Positions 1 through 6,430 of a stretch of 8,956 nucleotides of DNA are shown in pieces (the stretch's first letter is position 1; each line of letters opens with the position of its first letter). Source of the stretch: Desulfofustis sp. (GTDB taxonomy: Bacteria > Desulfobacterota > Desulfobulbia > Desulfobulbales > Desulfocapsaceae). The DNA is taken from assembly GCA_029287755.1 (NCBI GenBank), contig JARFQM010000311.1:1-8956 (forward strand), in the 5' to 3' direction. A program made the translations under genes and the position numbers. The notes under the pieces are model-generated. The model saw nothing but the letters and a program-made list of their open reading frames with translations, ran no database searches and was not told the origin of the DNA.

Positions 1-5
1 GAATG

Positions 6-39
6 GTCTCGTGGGCTCGGAGATGTGTATAAGAGACAG
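6..39 (+). other. Illumina Nextera (Tn5) read-2 adapter, non-native sequence
   Basis: These 34 bases match the standard Nextera read-2 transposase adapter exactly. Positions 21-39 are the 19-bp Tn5 mosaic end AGATGTGTATAAGAGACAG, and positions 6-20 are the read-2-specific part. The five bases before it could be the tail of an index barcode, which is inference. This is library sequence left untrimmed at an assembly end, not a biological transposon. Native DNA begins at about base 40. It also creates a false ATG at 25 that extends the LacI reading frame by eight residues. Confidence 0.97.
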
Positions 40-48
40 GGCAGAAGC

Positions 49-1059
49 ATGGTTAAAATAAAAAACGTCGCTGAGGCTGCTGGTGTCTCAACAGCCACAG
101 TATCAAGGGTGCTGTCGGATAAACCTCACGTGCGGCCGGAGGTGAAAAAACGTGTAATGGAGGTTGTGAGAAAACTCAATTATCAGCCGAACCGAGTCGC
201 TCAGAGTCTTCGTTCCAGCACATCCAAGATTATCGCCTTGGTTGTTGCCGATATCGAAAATCCATTTTTTCAAAGAGTCAGCAGGGCCGTCGACGATTAT
301 GCCCTGGAAAAAGGCTACAATGTGATGCTTTGCAATACCGATGAAGACGTGGACAGAGAAAAGAGATGTCTCGAGCTTCTTCACGTTGAAAATATTGCCG
401 GCATAATCCTGTCACCAACACGGCAAAGCATAGAGGACTTTGATACGATCTATACACCAAGCGTTCCCACTGTCATCATTGACAGGAATATAGAGAACTT
501 CGCGGTAGATAACGTTCTCATCGATAATGTTTCTTCGACCCAACAAATCGTATCCCACCTTGTCGAACATGGCCATCGCCGCATAGCTGGTATCTTTGGA
601 GAAAACAGCACGACCGGCCTCAGGAGGCGAGATGGTTTTCTGAAAGCACTCAAAGAGCATGACATCAAGCCCGCAAAAGATCTGCTAAAATTTGCTCCCC
701 CAACAGAAGACGGGGGATACCTCACTGCCATGAAATTGCTGAAGACAGCCAAACGTCCTGATGCTTTGTTCACCAGCAACAATTTGCTTGCCATTGGGGC
801 CCTCCTGGCAATTCAGGAGCATAAGCTGGAAGTTCCACAGGATATAGCTTTTGCAAGTTTTGACGACACCACCTGGACAAAGCTCGTCAAGCCTTCGATC
901 ACCGTAGTTCAGCAGCCCACCTATGAGATCGGACGAACCGCAACGGAACTCCTGATCAATAGGATAAACGACCCAAGCCGTTCCAACCGTGAGGTTGTCC
1001 TCAACACAAAACTCATCATTCGTCAGTCCTGCGGCTGCAGCGGTGGCGAGCAGGAATAG
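49..1059 (+). CDS. LacI/GalR-family transcriptional repressor
   Basis: A DNA-binding repressor of 336 residues, the usual length for the LacI family. Residues about 2-23 form the N-terminal helix-turn-helix (VKIKNVAEAAGVSTATVSRV). The hinge helix follows at about 47-56 (PNRVAQSLRS), with the Leu that in this family inserts into the operator minor groove. From about residue 60 onward there is a periplasmic-binding-protein-like effector domain, with the typical IALVVADIENPFF strand and a SFDD segment at 270-273. The C-terminus carries a small cysteine cluster (SCGCSGG). The start is placed at ATG 49 because MVKIKNVAEAAG is the standard family N-terminus. The in-frame ATG at 25 lies inside adapter sequence. 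Only nine native bases precede the start, so its promoter and Shine-Dalgarno are not visible. The effector is probably a sugar or related small molecule, as for RbsR/CcpA-type members, but the gene it controls is not identifiable here. A GNAT gene follows 55 bp downstream on the same strand. Confidence 0.95.
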   Translation: MVKIKNVAEAAGVSTATVSRVLSDKPHVRPEVKKRVMEVVRKLNYQPNRVAQSLRSSTSKIIALVVADIENPFFQRVSRAVDDYALEKGYNVMLCNTDEDVDREKRCLELLHVENIAGIILSPTRQSIEDFDTIYTPSVPTVIIDRNIENFAVDNVLIDNVSSTQQIVSHLVEHGHRRIAGIFGENSTTGLRRRDGFLKALKEHDIKPAKDLLKFAPPTEDGGYLTAMKLLKTAKRPDALFTSNNLLAIGALLAIQEHKLEVPQDIAFASFDDTTWTKLVKPSITVVQQPTYEIGRTATELLINRINDPSRSNREVVLNTKLIIRQSCGCSGGEQE

Positions 1060-1114
1060 TGATCGTTATTGGATTGCTGTAAAGGTTAGCAAGGATTTTA
1101 AGCATTTTTCGACC

Positions 1115-1621
1115 ATGAAGAAGAAGGCTCCGAGAAGACAAACATGTCTTGAAGCGAAAACCAGATGTATGAGTGCTGAAGATTTATCTCAGGCGTCAGA
1201 GGTTCATAGGCAGGCTTTTATTCGTCAGACTCGCTCTTACGACTGGCTGCAATGCACATTAAACGCGTTCCCCCGGATGTTGTGTTATGTAGCAACTCAA
1301 AATGAAACTGTTGCGGGCTATATAGTCTGGTCGCAAAAAAGCGGATTCAGGCCCGAAGCAGTCGTGGAACTGGAACAAATCGCTGTGCTGCCTTCACTCC
1401 AAGGACAAGGCATCGGTAAACTCCTTATTGAACAATCACTGCAGCAGGTAAGAGAACATCTGGATGATCAAGGATCAACGCTCAAGCACGTTATTGTCAC
1501 CACACGAGCTGATAATTATGCCCAAACACTTTATAAACAAGTATTGGGGGCCGAAATTGAAGCGAGGATAACAAACCTCTATTCGGCCGATGAAGTACTT
1601 ATGATCGCCAGAGATGTGTAA
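1115..1621 (+). CDS. GNAT-family N-acetyltransferase
   Basis: A 168-residue protein of the GNAT fold, expected to transfer an acetyl group from acetyl-CoA to an amine; the substrate is unknown. The acetyl-CoA pyrophosphate-binding motif A is clear at residues 86-108: a beta strand LEQIAVLP followed by LQGQGIGKLL, which fits Q-x-x-G-x-G. Motif B follows at about 134-147 (NYAQTLYKQVLGAE). The frame is open back to 989, inside the LacI gene. I chose ATG 1115 because the segment CLEAKTRCMSAEDL after it reads as the first GNAT beta strand and helix. ATG 1169 would cut into that strand. No strong Shine-Dalgarno precedes 1115, so the start is uncertain. The gene could be co-transcribed with the LacI-type gene 55 bp upstream. 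Confidence 0.85.
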   Translation: MKKKAPRRQTCLEAKTRCMSAEDLSQASEVHRQAFIRQTRSYDWLQCTLNAFPRMLCYVATQNETVAGYIVWSQKSGFRPEAVVELEQIAVLPSLQGQGIGKLLIEQSLQQVREHLDDQGSTLKHVIVTTRADNYAQTLYKQVLGAEIEARITNLYSADEVLMIARDV

Positions 1622-1636
1622 TATCTCCTCTGAGTT

Positions 1637-1651
1637 ATATGCGGCGCATAT
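1637..1651. other. Small perfect hairpin between convergent genes
   Basis: ATATGC-GGC-GCATAT is a 6-bp stem with a 3-base loop in the 53-bp gap between the GNAT gene (plus) and the hydrolase gene (minus). The location suits a bidirectional terminator, but the stem is short and neither side carries a real U-tract. I record it as a structure and do not call it a terminator. Confidence 0.35.
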
Positions 1652-1674
1652 TTACTGAGTAAGTAATCTTGCTC

Positions 1675-2709
1675 TTATTTGGACATATGTTTTTCCCAAA
1701 ACAGAAGAGCGTGTTCCAGCCACCCTGACGCATCTGTACCAACACCAAGTCCAAAACCATGACCTGAAGATTTATATTTGCGATACTCAACTTCTATGCC
1801 TGCGTTTCTCAAGTTCTCAACTCGTTTATCGACGATTGGGACACTGACGATTCTATCATCCTCACTTACCGTGATAAACGTAGGAGGATAGGTTCCGGAG
1901 AAGCTCGAATGGCCGGTATACGCAATGATCACCGCGCCCGGTTTGGGGATATCCCGGCCTCCCCAGCGTGCACTGCCATGTAGCGCAACATCACCCACCA
2001 TTCTGGCACCAGCTGAGCTTCCCCATAAAGAGTAATCTTTGGTGCCCACTTCAAACATTGCAGCGTTCTGAAAAATATATGACAGAGCTGCGGCCAGGTC
2101 TTCGGAGGCCTTTGTCCCGCTTCCTGCCCGATATTTCAGGACAAACGCATTATATCCTTTGTTGCTCAACTCTAAAGCATGCGGAAAACCTTCATGCAGG
2201 GATCCCACATAGGCAAAGCCACCGCCCGGACACACTACGGCAAAAGGAGCTCCCGGGTCTCCTTTGAAGAAAAAGAGACCGGCAGATGCTTTACCGGGGT
2301 CCTGCTGTTTTTGCTGAGCAGAGTAAAAATTGAAAAATATGGTCCTGCCGTCGTTGACTTCGTCAATCATGTGGTTGAGAGCGCCCACGACTGTGCCGGG
2401 GTTCACATGGCTGTGATATGGCAAGAGCGAACCAACATCGGTCAGTAGCGTATTGTAGTAGTTTGTATTGTCATCCCAAGGCAGCAAATATTCACCAAAA
2501 CCCTTGAAGGCCGGGTGCTTTACGATGTCCTTGACGGAGTCATAAATTGATATATGACCAGCAGCTTCAGTTGCGTATCCTTTTGCATTCAATGACTCAT
2601 CAGCTTTGCCTTCAGACATGACAGAATCCGCCCCGCCCATGGTGAGTATCAGTAAGAATAGCAACACTTTTCTCACTGATATCGCACGTTCTCCAGGTTC
2701 TGGGTTCAT
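1675..2709 (-). CDS. Exported alpha/beta hydrolase (esterase/lipase-like)
   Basis: A 344-residue serine hydrolase of the alpha/beta fold, related to the BD-FAE/Aes esterase group; the substrate is unknown. The N-terminus has positive charges followed by VLLFLLILTMGGA (about residues 15-27), read as a signal peptide for export. An oxyanion-hole loop sits at 160-165 (CPGGGF, in place of the more common HGGG). The nucleophile elbow is GSSAG at 230-234, with Ser232. The acid is probably Asp285 in SEDDRIV, and the base is His317 in SGHGFGLG, so the triad is complete and in the right order. The region before the catalytic core (about 55-125) includes FGEYLLPW and LLPYHSHV. ATG 2709 has a poor ribosome site. 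An in-frame GTG at 2676 is preceded by GGAGAA about 12 bases upstream and would start directly at the signal peptide, so the true start may be there. A possible -10 element (TATAGA) lies at 2745-2750. The gene stands alone and is convergent with the GNAT gene. Confidence 0.9.
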   Translation of the reverse strand: MNPEPGERAISVRKVLLFLLILTMGGADSVMSEGKADESLNAKGYATEAAGHISIYDSVKDIVKHPAFKGFGEYLLPWDDNTNYYNTLLTDVGSLLPYHSHVNPGTVVGALNHMIDEVNDGRTIFFNFYSAQQKQQDPGKASAGLFFFKGDPGAPFAVVCPGGGFAYVGSLHEGFPHALELSNKGYNAFVLKYRAGSGTKASEDLAAALSYIFQNAAMFEVGTKDYSLWGSSAGARMVGDVALHGSARWGGRDIPKPGAVIIAYTGHSSFSGTYPPTFITVSEDDRIVSVPIVDKRVENLRNAGIEVEYRKYKSSGHGFGLGVGTDASGWLEHALLFWEKHMSK

Positions 2710-2753
2710 AAAGGTTGAATTCGCTCTTTGATGATTGGAAAAACTCTATAATC

Positions 2754-2896
2754 TGAGCCTTTTGCAAAACTAAGATTTTCTTTCAAAATCAAACCATGCG
2801 AGAAATTTTACCACAGGCATATGATTGATATTCCGAGGATAAAATTTTGAGCATAACGCAGAGTTTAGGCGAAAAGAGCGTTTTGCAAATGGCTCA
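2754..2896. repeat. 143-bp segment bounded by 17-bp inverted repeats (MITE-like or IS remnant)
   Basis: The left end TGAGCCTTTTGCAAAAC (2754-2770) and the reverse complement of the right end (2880-2896) match at 16 of 17 bases, differing only at the seventh position. The enclosed DNA is AT-rich and has no credible reading frame. It also contains a small internal hairpin near its left end (GATTTT-CTTTC-AAAATC). Short size, terminal inverted repeats and no transposase are what a MITE or a collapsed insertion sequence would show. I could not find a clear target-site duplication outside the repeats, and only one copy is present here. Identity as a mobile element is therefore inference. Confidence 0.55.
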
Positions 2897-2958
2897 TCTC
2901 TCAGCTATTCCAGCTCTCATATAATTTTAAAAGCACCCCATAGTGAGTGAGGGCTCGG

Positions 2959-3138
2959 TTATGATGGCGATAACGCGGACACAATGAATTCAGGATTTCG
3001 GGAAGAAACGTCGATGGCCTCTTCGAGGAGAGTGACATTGGCCTGGTAATCCACATCCATGTATGAAAGCCCATCCTTCTGCCTGGTGGTGCGCCCCCTG
3101 CTTTAAACGACAATCACTGTGTTCCGGTACTCCGGCAT
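2959..3138 (-). pseudogene. Remnant of an NmrA-like / atypical SDR NAD(P)-binding protein
   Basis: Read on the minus strand, 2959-3090 encodes a segment containing RQKDGLSYMDVDYQANVTLL, then EEAID and FIVSALS, ending at a stop at 2959-2961. This closely resembles the middle of the Rossmann domain of NmrA-like atypical short-chain dehydrogenases, where a TRQKDGL.Y.DVDYQ.N segment is followed by a VSA(L) strand. The same frame upstream carries a stop at 3103-3105 just after a short NTVIVV strand, and no glycine-rich N-terminal nucleotide motif is visible. Only about 45-60 of some 280-300 expected residues remain, so this is a truncated, broken copy. It lies 30 bp downstream of the ATC-hydrolase gene on the same strand, so it may once have been in the same operon. 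Confidence 0.6.
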
Positions 3139-3168
3139 CTTACGGGTTGCCAGGTCTTTTCGCCTCCG

Positions 3169-3639
3169 CTAATCCCCAGGGAGCAAGTGATACCTGAAAT
3201 CACAGACGTCTGCTCCCTGCATGATCGTCTTGGTCCGCACCAGTTTGAGTCTCGGATTAAGGCCTCTTGCGAATGGTTCATCACGACAGCATGAGAGCTC
3301 GACTCCAAATTCTTCAAGCCCTAATTCACTATATTTCTCGTAGTAAGGGCAACGGGTCACATTGAAGAAATAAGTTGTCGGGGTTTGTTCTAATACTTCC
3401 ATTTCCCACACCTCGCCCGCACCCCAGGTGGCGACATCTTTTACCAGGATTTCAATCGGATTACCCCGCTCATCTGTGGCCATATCCCGGCCGCGCTCAA
3501 AGGCTTCCTTCTGATTGATGTCTCTCAATACTCCCAGTATCTCATTTTTTGCAAATATCTTCCCTAGCTCGCGTATCAGGGGCGCGATCGCCATAGCTTC
3601 AATGGCTCTTTTTTCCAGCCGGGTGATGTTGTTTTTCAT
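3169..3639 (-). CDS. L-2-amino-thiazoline-4-carboxylic acid hydrolase family protein
   Basis: A 156-residue protein matching the ATC-hydrolase family (PF14196, recognised from memory). The founding pseudomonad enzyme opens the thiazoline ring of L-2-amino-thiazoline-4-carboxylate to N-carbamoyl-L-cysteine; most relatives are untested, so the substrate here is unproven. The N-terminal helix LEKRAIEAMAIAPLIREL (8-25) and the C-terminal block are typical: NVTRCPYYEKYSELGLEE (93-110), then GVELSCCRDEPFARGLNPRL (112-131) and a closing GADVCDFRY (142-150). Conserved cysteines are Cys97, Cys117, Cys118 and Cys146. Length is normal for the shorter family members and there is no signal peptide, so it is probably cytoplasmic. 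The Shine-Dalgarno before ATG 3639 is weak. The start overlaps the tail of a broken TetR gene, which suggests former translational coupling. It is the only apparently intact gene in a decayed stretch. Confidence 0.85.
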   Translation of the reverse strand: MKNNITRLEKRAIEAMAIAPLIRELGKIFAKNEILGVLRDINQKEAFERGRDMATDERGNPIEILVKDVATWGAGEVWEMEVLEQTPTTYFFNVTRCPYYEKYSELGLEEFGVELSCCRDEPFARGLNPRLKLVRTKTIMQGADVCDFRYHLLPGD

Positions 3640-3891
3640 TATTAAATGCGCTCAGGTGATAGGGATTCAAAGCCATTGCCACATAGTCTTCCATCATTTC
3701 GCCGGAGACCAGGGGGTGCTGAAATAGGCGGTTCTCACCTCAGCAGCTTTTGACTACGCCCACAGGATCTCCAGTACTTCGTCCAGTGAATCAAAATGGT
3801 TATAGAATAGCATGGGCTCGCTATCGAGCCTTCTGCAGATATCCGCAACCCTTGTCTTCTCAAAGCCTTTTCTGCTCAAGAGAAAATGCGC
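3640..3891 (-). pseudogene. Broken TetR-family regulator (two out-of-frame fragments)
   Basis: Two pieces of what looks like one regulator lie on the minus strand directly upstream of the ATC-hydrolase gene. At 3754-3888 one frame reads FLLSRKGFEKTRVADICRRL followed by FYNHFDSLDEVLEILW, a TetR helix-turn-helix with its characteristic YxHF.S.DE.L end, stopped by TAG at 3754-3756. About 35 bases later a different frame reads HPLVSGEMMEDYVAMALNPY (from about 3718), plausibly the C-terminal tail, and runs into the ATC-hydrolase start at 3639. Start, first helix and most of the ligand domain are missing: about 85 residues' worth of DNA remains against roughly 190 expected. A TetR gene at this spot would be a natural local regulator of the hydrolase. 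Assignment of the second piece to the same gene is inference. Confidence 0.6.
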
Positions 3892-3937
3892 AGTTACCGG
3901 GACTGCACCGAGAGAATGTGCTCAACCTGCGCTGCTG

Positions 3938-4066
3938 CCAGCGGATATCTATACCGATAAGCGGGCCGTGCACCGTCGCATCGTAGGTAAACTTGTCATT
4001 TCCGCTGCCTGTTTCGTAGTCGGTTCCAAGGCCACGGTACCCAGCGACAATGGCGACATGTTTCCA
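3938..4066 (-). pseudogene. C-terminal fragment of an outer-membrane beta-barrel protein
   Basis: The minus strand encodes WKHVAIVAGYRGLGTDYETG followed by a segment with DKFTYDATVHGPLIGIDIRW. Alternating beta strands, a GYR.L..DYE turn, and a final strand ending in an aromatic residue are typical of the C-terminus of proteobacterial outer-membrane barrel proteins. The frame is closed upstream by a TAA about 30 bases before this segment (4094-4096), so the rest of the barrel is absent. It also runs on without a stop into the broken TetR region. About 43 residues remain. The family assignment is by resemblance only. Confidence 0.5.
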
Positions 4067-4081
4067 GGGCTGACAAAGTGA

Positions 4082-4398
4082 ACTCTGAAAAATTTAGGCC
4101 ATCTCTTTTGAGATCCGGCGCAAGTTTCTATTCACTTTTCTGCCCCGATGGTAAGCAAAAATTTTCCGCCCAGGAGCAGCGTAGAGCAAAAAATCTAAAC
4201 ATCTAAATCATCAAGTTCAATTAGAAAATAAGTGTGGATTTCCGTGACAATTACTAAAAATAGGCAAAATAGATGCTTCACAACAGATGTGATGATAGTA
4301 TTGTGGAGGTCTCTGATTAGATGTGGGCAAAGTGACAAGGAAATATCAGCTGCAAACAGCCGTGTGCAGATCCAAGCGCTTGTAGGAGTTAACTCATA
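4082..4398. other. Gene-free leader of the mla operon
   Basis: About 317 bp that I read as non-coding on both strands, AT-rich in its central part (4190-4280). It must hold the promoter of the downstream operon, but I see no -35/-10 pair good enough to call. Its last bases contain AGGAG (4384-4388), a good Shine-Dalgarno ten bases before the mlaE ATG. It includes the 15-bp inverted repeat listed separately. I find no tRNA, riboswitch or repeat array in it. Confidence 0.5.
4278..4292. promoter_or_regulatory. Possible operator: short inverted repeat upstream of mlaE
   Basis: TCACA-ACAGA-TGTGA is a perfect 5-bp inverted repeat with a 5-base spacer, about 107 bp before the mlaE start codon. Size and symmetry would suit a dimeric regulator, but such short repeats arise by chance and no regulator is identified. 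Confidence 0.2.
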
Positions 4399-5532
4399 AT
4401 GGCACGTCCCGGCGAACTGAGCTTCGATCAGCCTGTAGAGGATACACTGGCGGTGAAGATGTCAGGTTCCTGGAAACTCCACAAAGACTTGCCATCTGTC
4501 GAAGCCGTCAGCCAGCAAATAGAAAAATCTCCCGCGGTCCAGAAGCTCCATATAGATGCCCGGGATGTGGATGAGTGGGATTCTGGCCTGCTCATCTTTC
4601 TGGGCCGTTCACTGGAGCTAGCCACCCGGCGAGACCTCGAGTTACAGACCATCGGGTTGCCCGAAGGAGCAACAAAACTGCTGCAGCTGGCAGTGGCCGT
4701 TCCCGAGAAAAAGGACGCCCGCAAGGCTTCCCCGGACAAGACCTTTCTCGTTCATCTGGGTGACGAGACGGTGGATTTTTTTCAAGGCTGTGGCGACCTG
4801 CTCGATTTCGTTGGTGACGCCACCATGGCCTTTGTCAAATTGCTCCGTGGAAAGGCCCAATACCGACGCTCTGATCTTGGTCTGGTACTTGAGTCCTGCA
4901 GTGGGCAGGCCCTTCCCATCGTGACTCTGATCAGTTTCCTGGTGGGGATAATCCTGGCCTTTGTCGGGTTGATACAACTCAAGTTTTTCGGGGCGGAAAT
5001 CTTTATCGCTGATTTAGTCGGTATTGCCATGTTTCGGGTTATGGCGGCCATTATGACCGGGATTGTCATGGCCGGCCGCACCGGCGGGGCCTTTGCCGCC
5101 CAGCTCGGCACGATGCAGGTGAACCAGGAAATAGATGCCCTGAAAACTTTGGGTATATCCCCGATGGAATTTCTCGTCCTGCCCCGCATGCTCGGACTGA
5201 CACTGATGATGCCCCTGCTGGCGCTCTATGCGAACGTGATGGGGGTGATCGGAGGGGCAGTGGTGGCCTTGGGCGAGCCCAACATCAGTCTCATCCAGTA
5301 TTACCACCGCACCGTGACTGCCGTCAGCCTCTGGGACCTTGGAATCGGTCTCTTCAGCAGTGCTGTTTTCGGCATAATCGTAGCGCTTGCAGGCTGCATG
5401 CGAGGCATGCAGTGCGGCAGGAGCGCCTCGGCGGTGGGTGATGCCGCCACCGCAGCCGTGGTCACGGCCATCGTGGGAATTATCGTATCCACTGCTGTTA
5501 TCACCCTTATTACCAGCATAATCGGGGTCTGA
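4399..5532 (+). CDS. mlaE: MlaE-type ABC lipid-transport permease with N-terminal STAS-like domain
   Basis: Inner-membrane permease of an MCE/Mla transporter moving phospholipid or another hydrophobic substrate across the periplasm. The protein has 377 residues, against about 260 for a stand-alone MlaE. The extra N-terminal 110 or so residues resemble a STAS/MlaB-like domain, with KLHIDARDVDEWDSGLLIFL at 49-68. This suggests that the MlaB-like function is built into the permease. The permease domain runs from about 155 to 377, with hydrophobic segments near 172-195, 203-224, 262-292, 311-333 and 353-377. The family signature is clear: AGRTGGAFAAQLGTMQVNQE at 225-244, then IDALKTLGISP and a VLPR segment. 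The start ATG has a good Shine-Dalgarno (AGGAG, spacing 10). It is the first gene of mlaE-mlaF-mlaD-pqiC-like, with 59 bp to the next gene. Confidence 0.95.
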   Translation: MARPGELSFDQPVEDTLAVKMSGSWKLHKDLPSVEAVSQQIEKSPAVQKLHIDARDVDEWDSGLLIFLGRSLELATRRDLELQTIGLPEGATKLLQLAVAVPEKKDARKASPDKTFLVHLGDETVDFFQGCGDLLDFVGDATMAFVKLLRGKAQYRRSDLGLVLESCSGQALPIVTLISFLVGIILAFVGLIQLKFFGAEIFIADLVGIAMFRVMAAIMTGIVMAGRTGGAFAAQLGTMQVNQEIDALKTLGISPMEFLVLPRMLGLTLMMPLLALYANVMGVIGGAVVALGEPNISLIQYYHRTVTAVSLWDLGIGLFSSAVFGIIVALAGCMRGMQCGRSASAVGDAATAAVVTAIVGIIVSTAVITLITSIIGV

Positions 5533-5591
5533 TAGAAAATGCAGGTGCTCAGGCGACGTGGGGTGAGTGGCAGCTCAAAGAGTGGAGACGC

Positions 5592-6419
5592 GTGGAGAAG
5601 AAAGAAGAGATCCAGACCACAGAGAACAGCCTCATAGAGGATACCGGACCTATGGGCACGGCAATGGCTAAGGAACCTCATATCACCGTCGAAAATCTCA
5701 CCATGGCCTATGGTGATTTCGTCCTGATGCGCGACCTGAGCTATACCATCGAGCGCGGGGATGTCTTCATTATCATGGGCGGCAGCGGCTGCGGCAAGAG
5801 CACTATGATGAAGGTGCTGATCGGTCTGAAAGAGCCAGCCAAAGGCAAGGTATTATACGCCGGCGAGGATTTCTGGGGAGCGGAGGCGGATACTCGAGAC
5901 ACCATTATCCGACGAGCCGGCGTCATGTACCAGAGCGGCGCCCTGTGGAGCTCAATGACCCTGGCCGAAAACATCGGCCTGCCGCTGGAAACCTATACCG
6001 ATCTGAGCGCCCGCCAGATCCGCGAAGTTGTTCGTTTGAAGCTCGCCCTGGTGGGCCTGGCAGGTTTCGAGGACTTCTATCCATCAGAAATAAGCGGCGG
6101 CATGCAAAAGCGGGCCGGTATCGCCCGAGCCATGGCCATGGATCCGGAAATTCTCTTTTTCGACGAACCCTCGGCAGGACTTGATCCAGTGAGTGCGCGG
6201 CGCCTGGACGATCTAATTCTCGAACTGAGCGAAAGCCTCCACACGACCATGGTGGTGGTCACCCACGAGCTTGCCAGCATCTTCGCTATCGGCAACAATT
6301 CGGTGTTTTTGGATGCCTCACTACGGACCATGACCGCGACCGGTGATCCCAAGAAGCTGCTCGCCCAAACTCAGGACCCCACCCTGCGCCTCTTTTTGAC
6401 CCGTGGGGAGAAAGATTAG
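5592..6419 (+). CDS. mlaF: MlaF-type ABC transporter ATP-binding protein
   Basis: Cytoplasmic ATPase that powers the MlaE permease. All ABC motifs are present (numbering from the GTG start): Walker A GGSGCGKST at 63-71, Q-loop Gln114 in MYQSGALWSSMT, signature ISGGMQKR at 167-174, Walker B ILFFDEP at 187-193 with catalytic Glu192, D-loop SAGLDPV, and switch His225 in VVTHELAS. ISGGMQKRAGIARA and the FQ/YQSGALF/W-type Q-loop are characteristic of the MlaF subgroup. The start is uncertain. GTG 5592 gives 275 residues with a GGAG only four bases away. ATG 5652 (255 residues) has AGAGG about 11 bases upstream, and ATG 5664 is also possible. The first 25 residues are charged, unconserved-looking and may not be translated. 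The stop codon lies inside the ribosome site of mlaD. Confidence 0.95.
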   Translation: MEKKEEIQTTENSLIEDTGPMGTAMAKEPHITVENLTMAYGDFVLMRDLSYTIERGDVFIIMGGSGCGKSTMMKVLIGLKEPAKGKVLYAGEDFWGAEADTRDTIIRRAGVMYQSGALWSSMTLAENIGLPLETYTDLSARQIREVVRLKLALVGLAGFEDFYPSEISGGMQKRAGIARAMAMDPEILFFDEPSAGLDPVSARRLDDLILELSESLHTTMVVVTHELASIFAIGNNSVFLDASLRTMTATGDPKKLLAQTQDPTLRLFLTRGEKD

Positions 6420-6430
6420 GAGAGAAAGCA

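Noticed and set aside
25..48. Eight-residue N-terminal extension of the LacI protein from ATG 25
   Set aside because: The bases come from the Nextera adapter; the family-typical start is ATG 49.
989..1114. Longer GNAT protein starting at 989 inside the LacI gene
   Set aside because: It would overlap the LacI gene by 71 bases and add an Ala/Ser-rich leader unrelated to the GNAT fold.
1622..1674. Rho-independent terminator between the convergent GNAT and hydrolase genes
   Set aside because: The 6-bp hairpin at 1637-1651 has no U-tract on either strand.
2901..3113. 70-residue minus-strand open frame in the gene-poor middle region
   Set aside because: It overlaps the NmrA-like segment in another frame; the NmrA frame has recognisable family motifs and this one does not.
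3750..4081. Two plus-strand open frames of 78 and 89 residues
   Set aside because: They lie opposite the TetR and outer-membrane protein remnants, have no ribosome site and show no recognisable domain.
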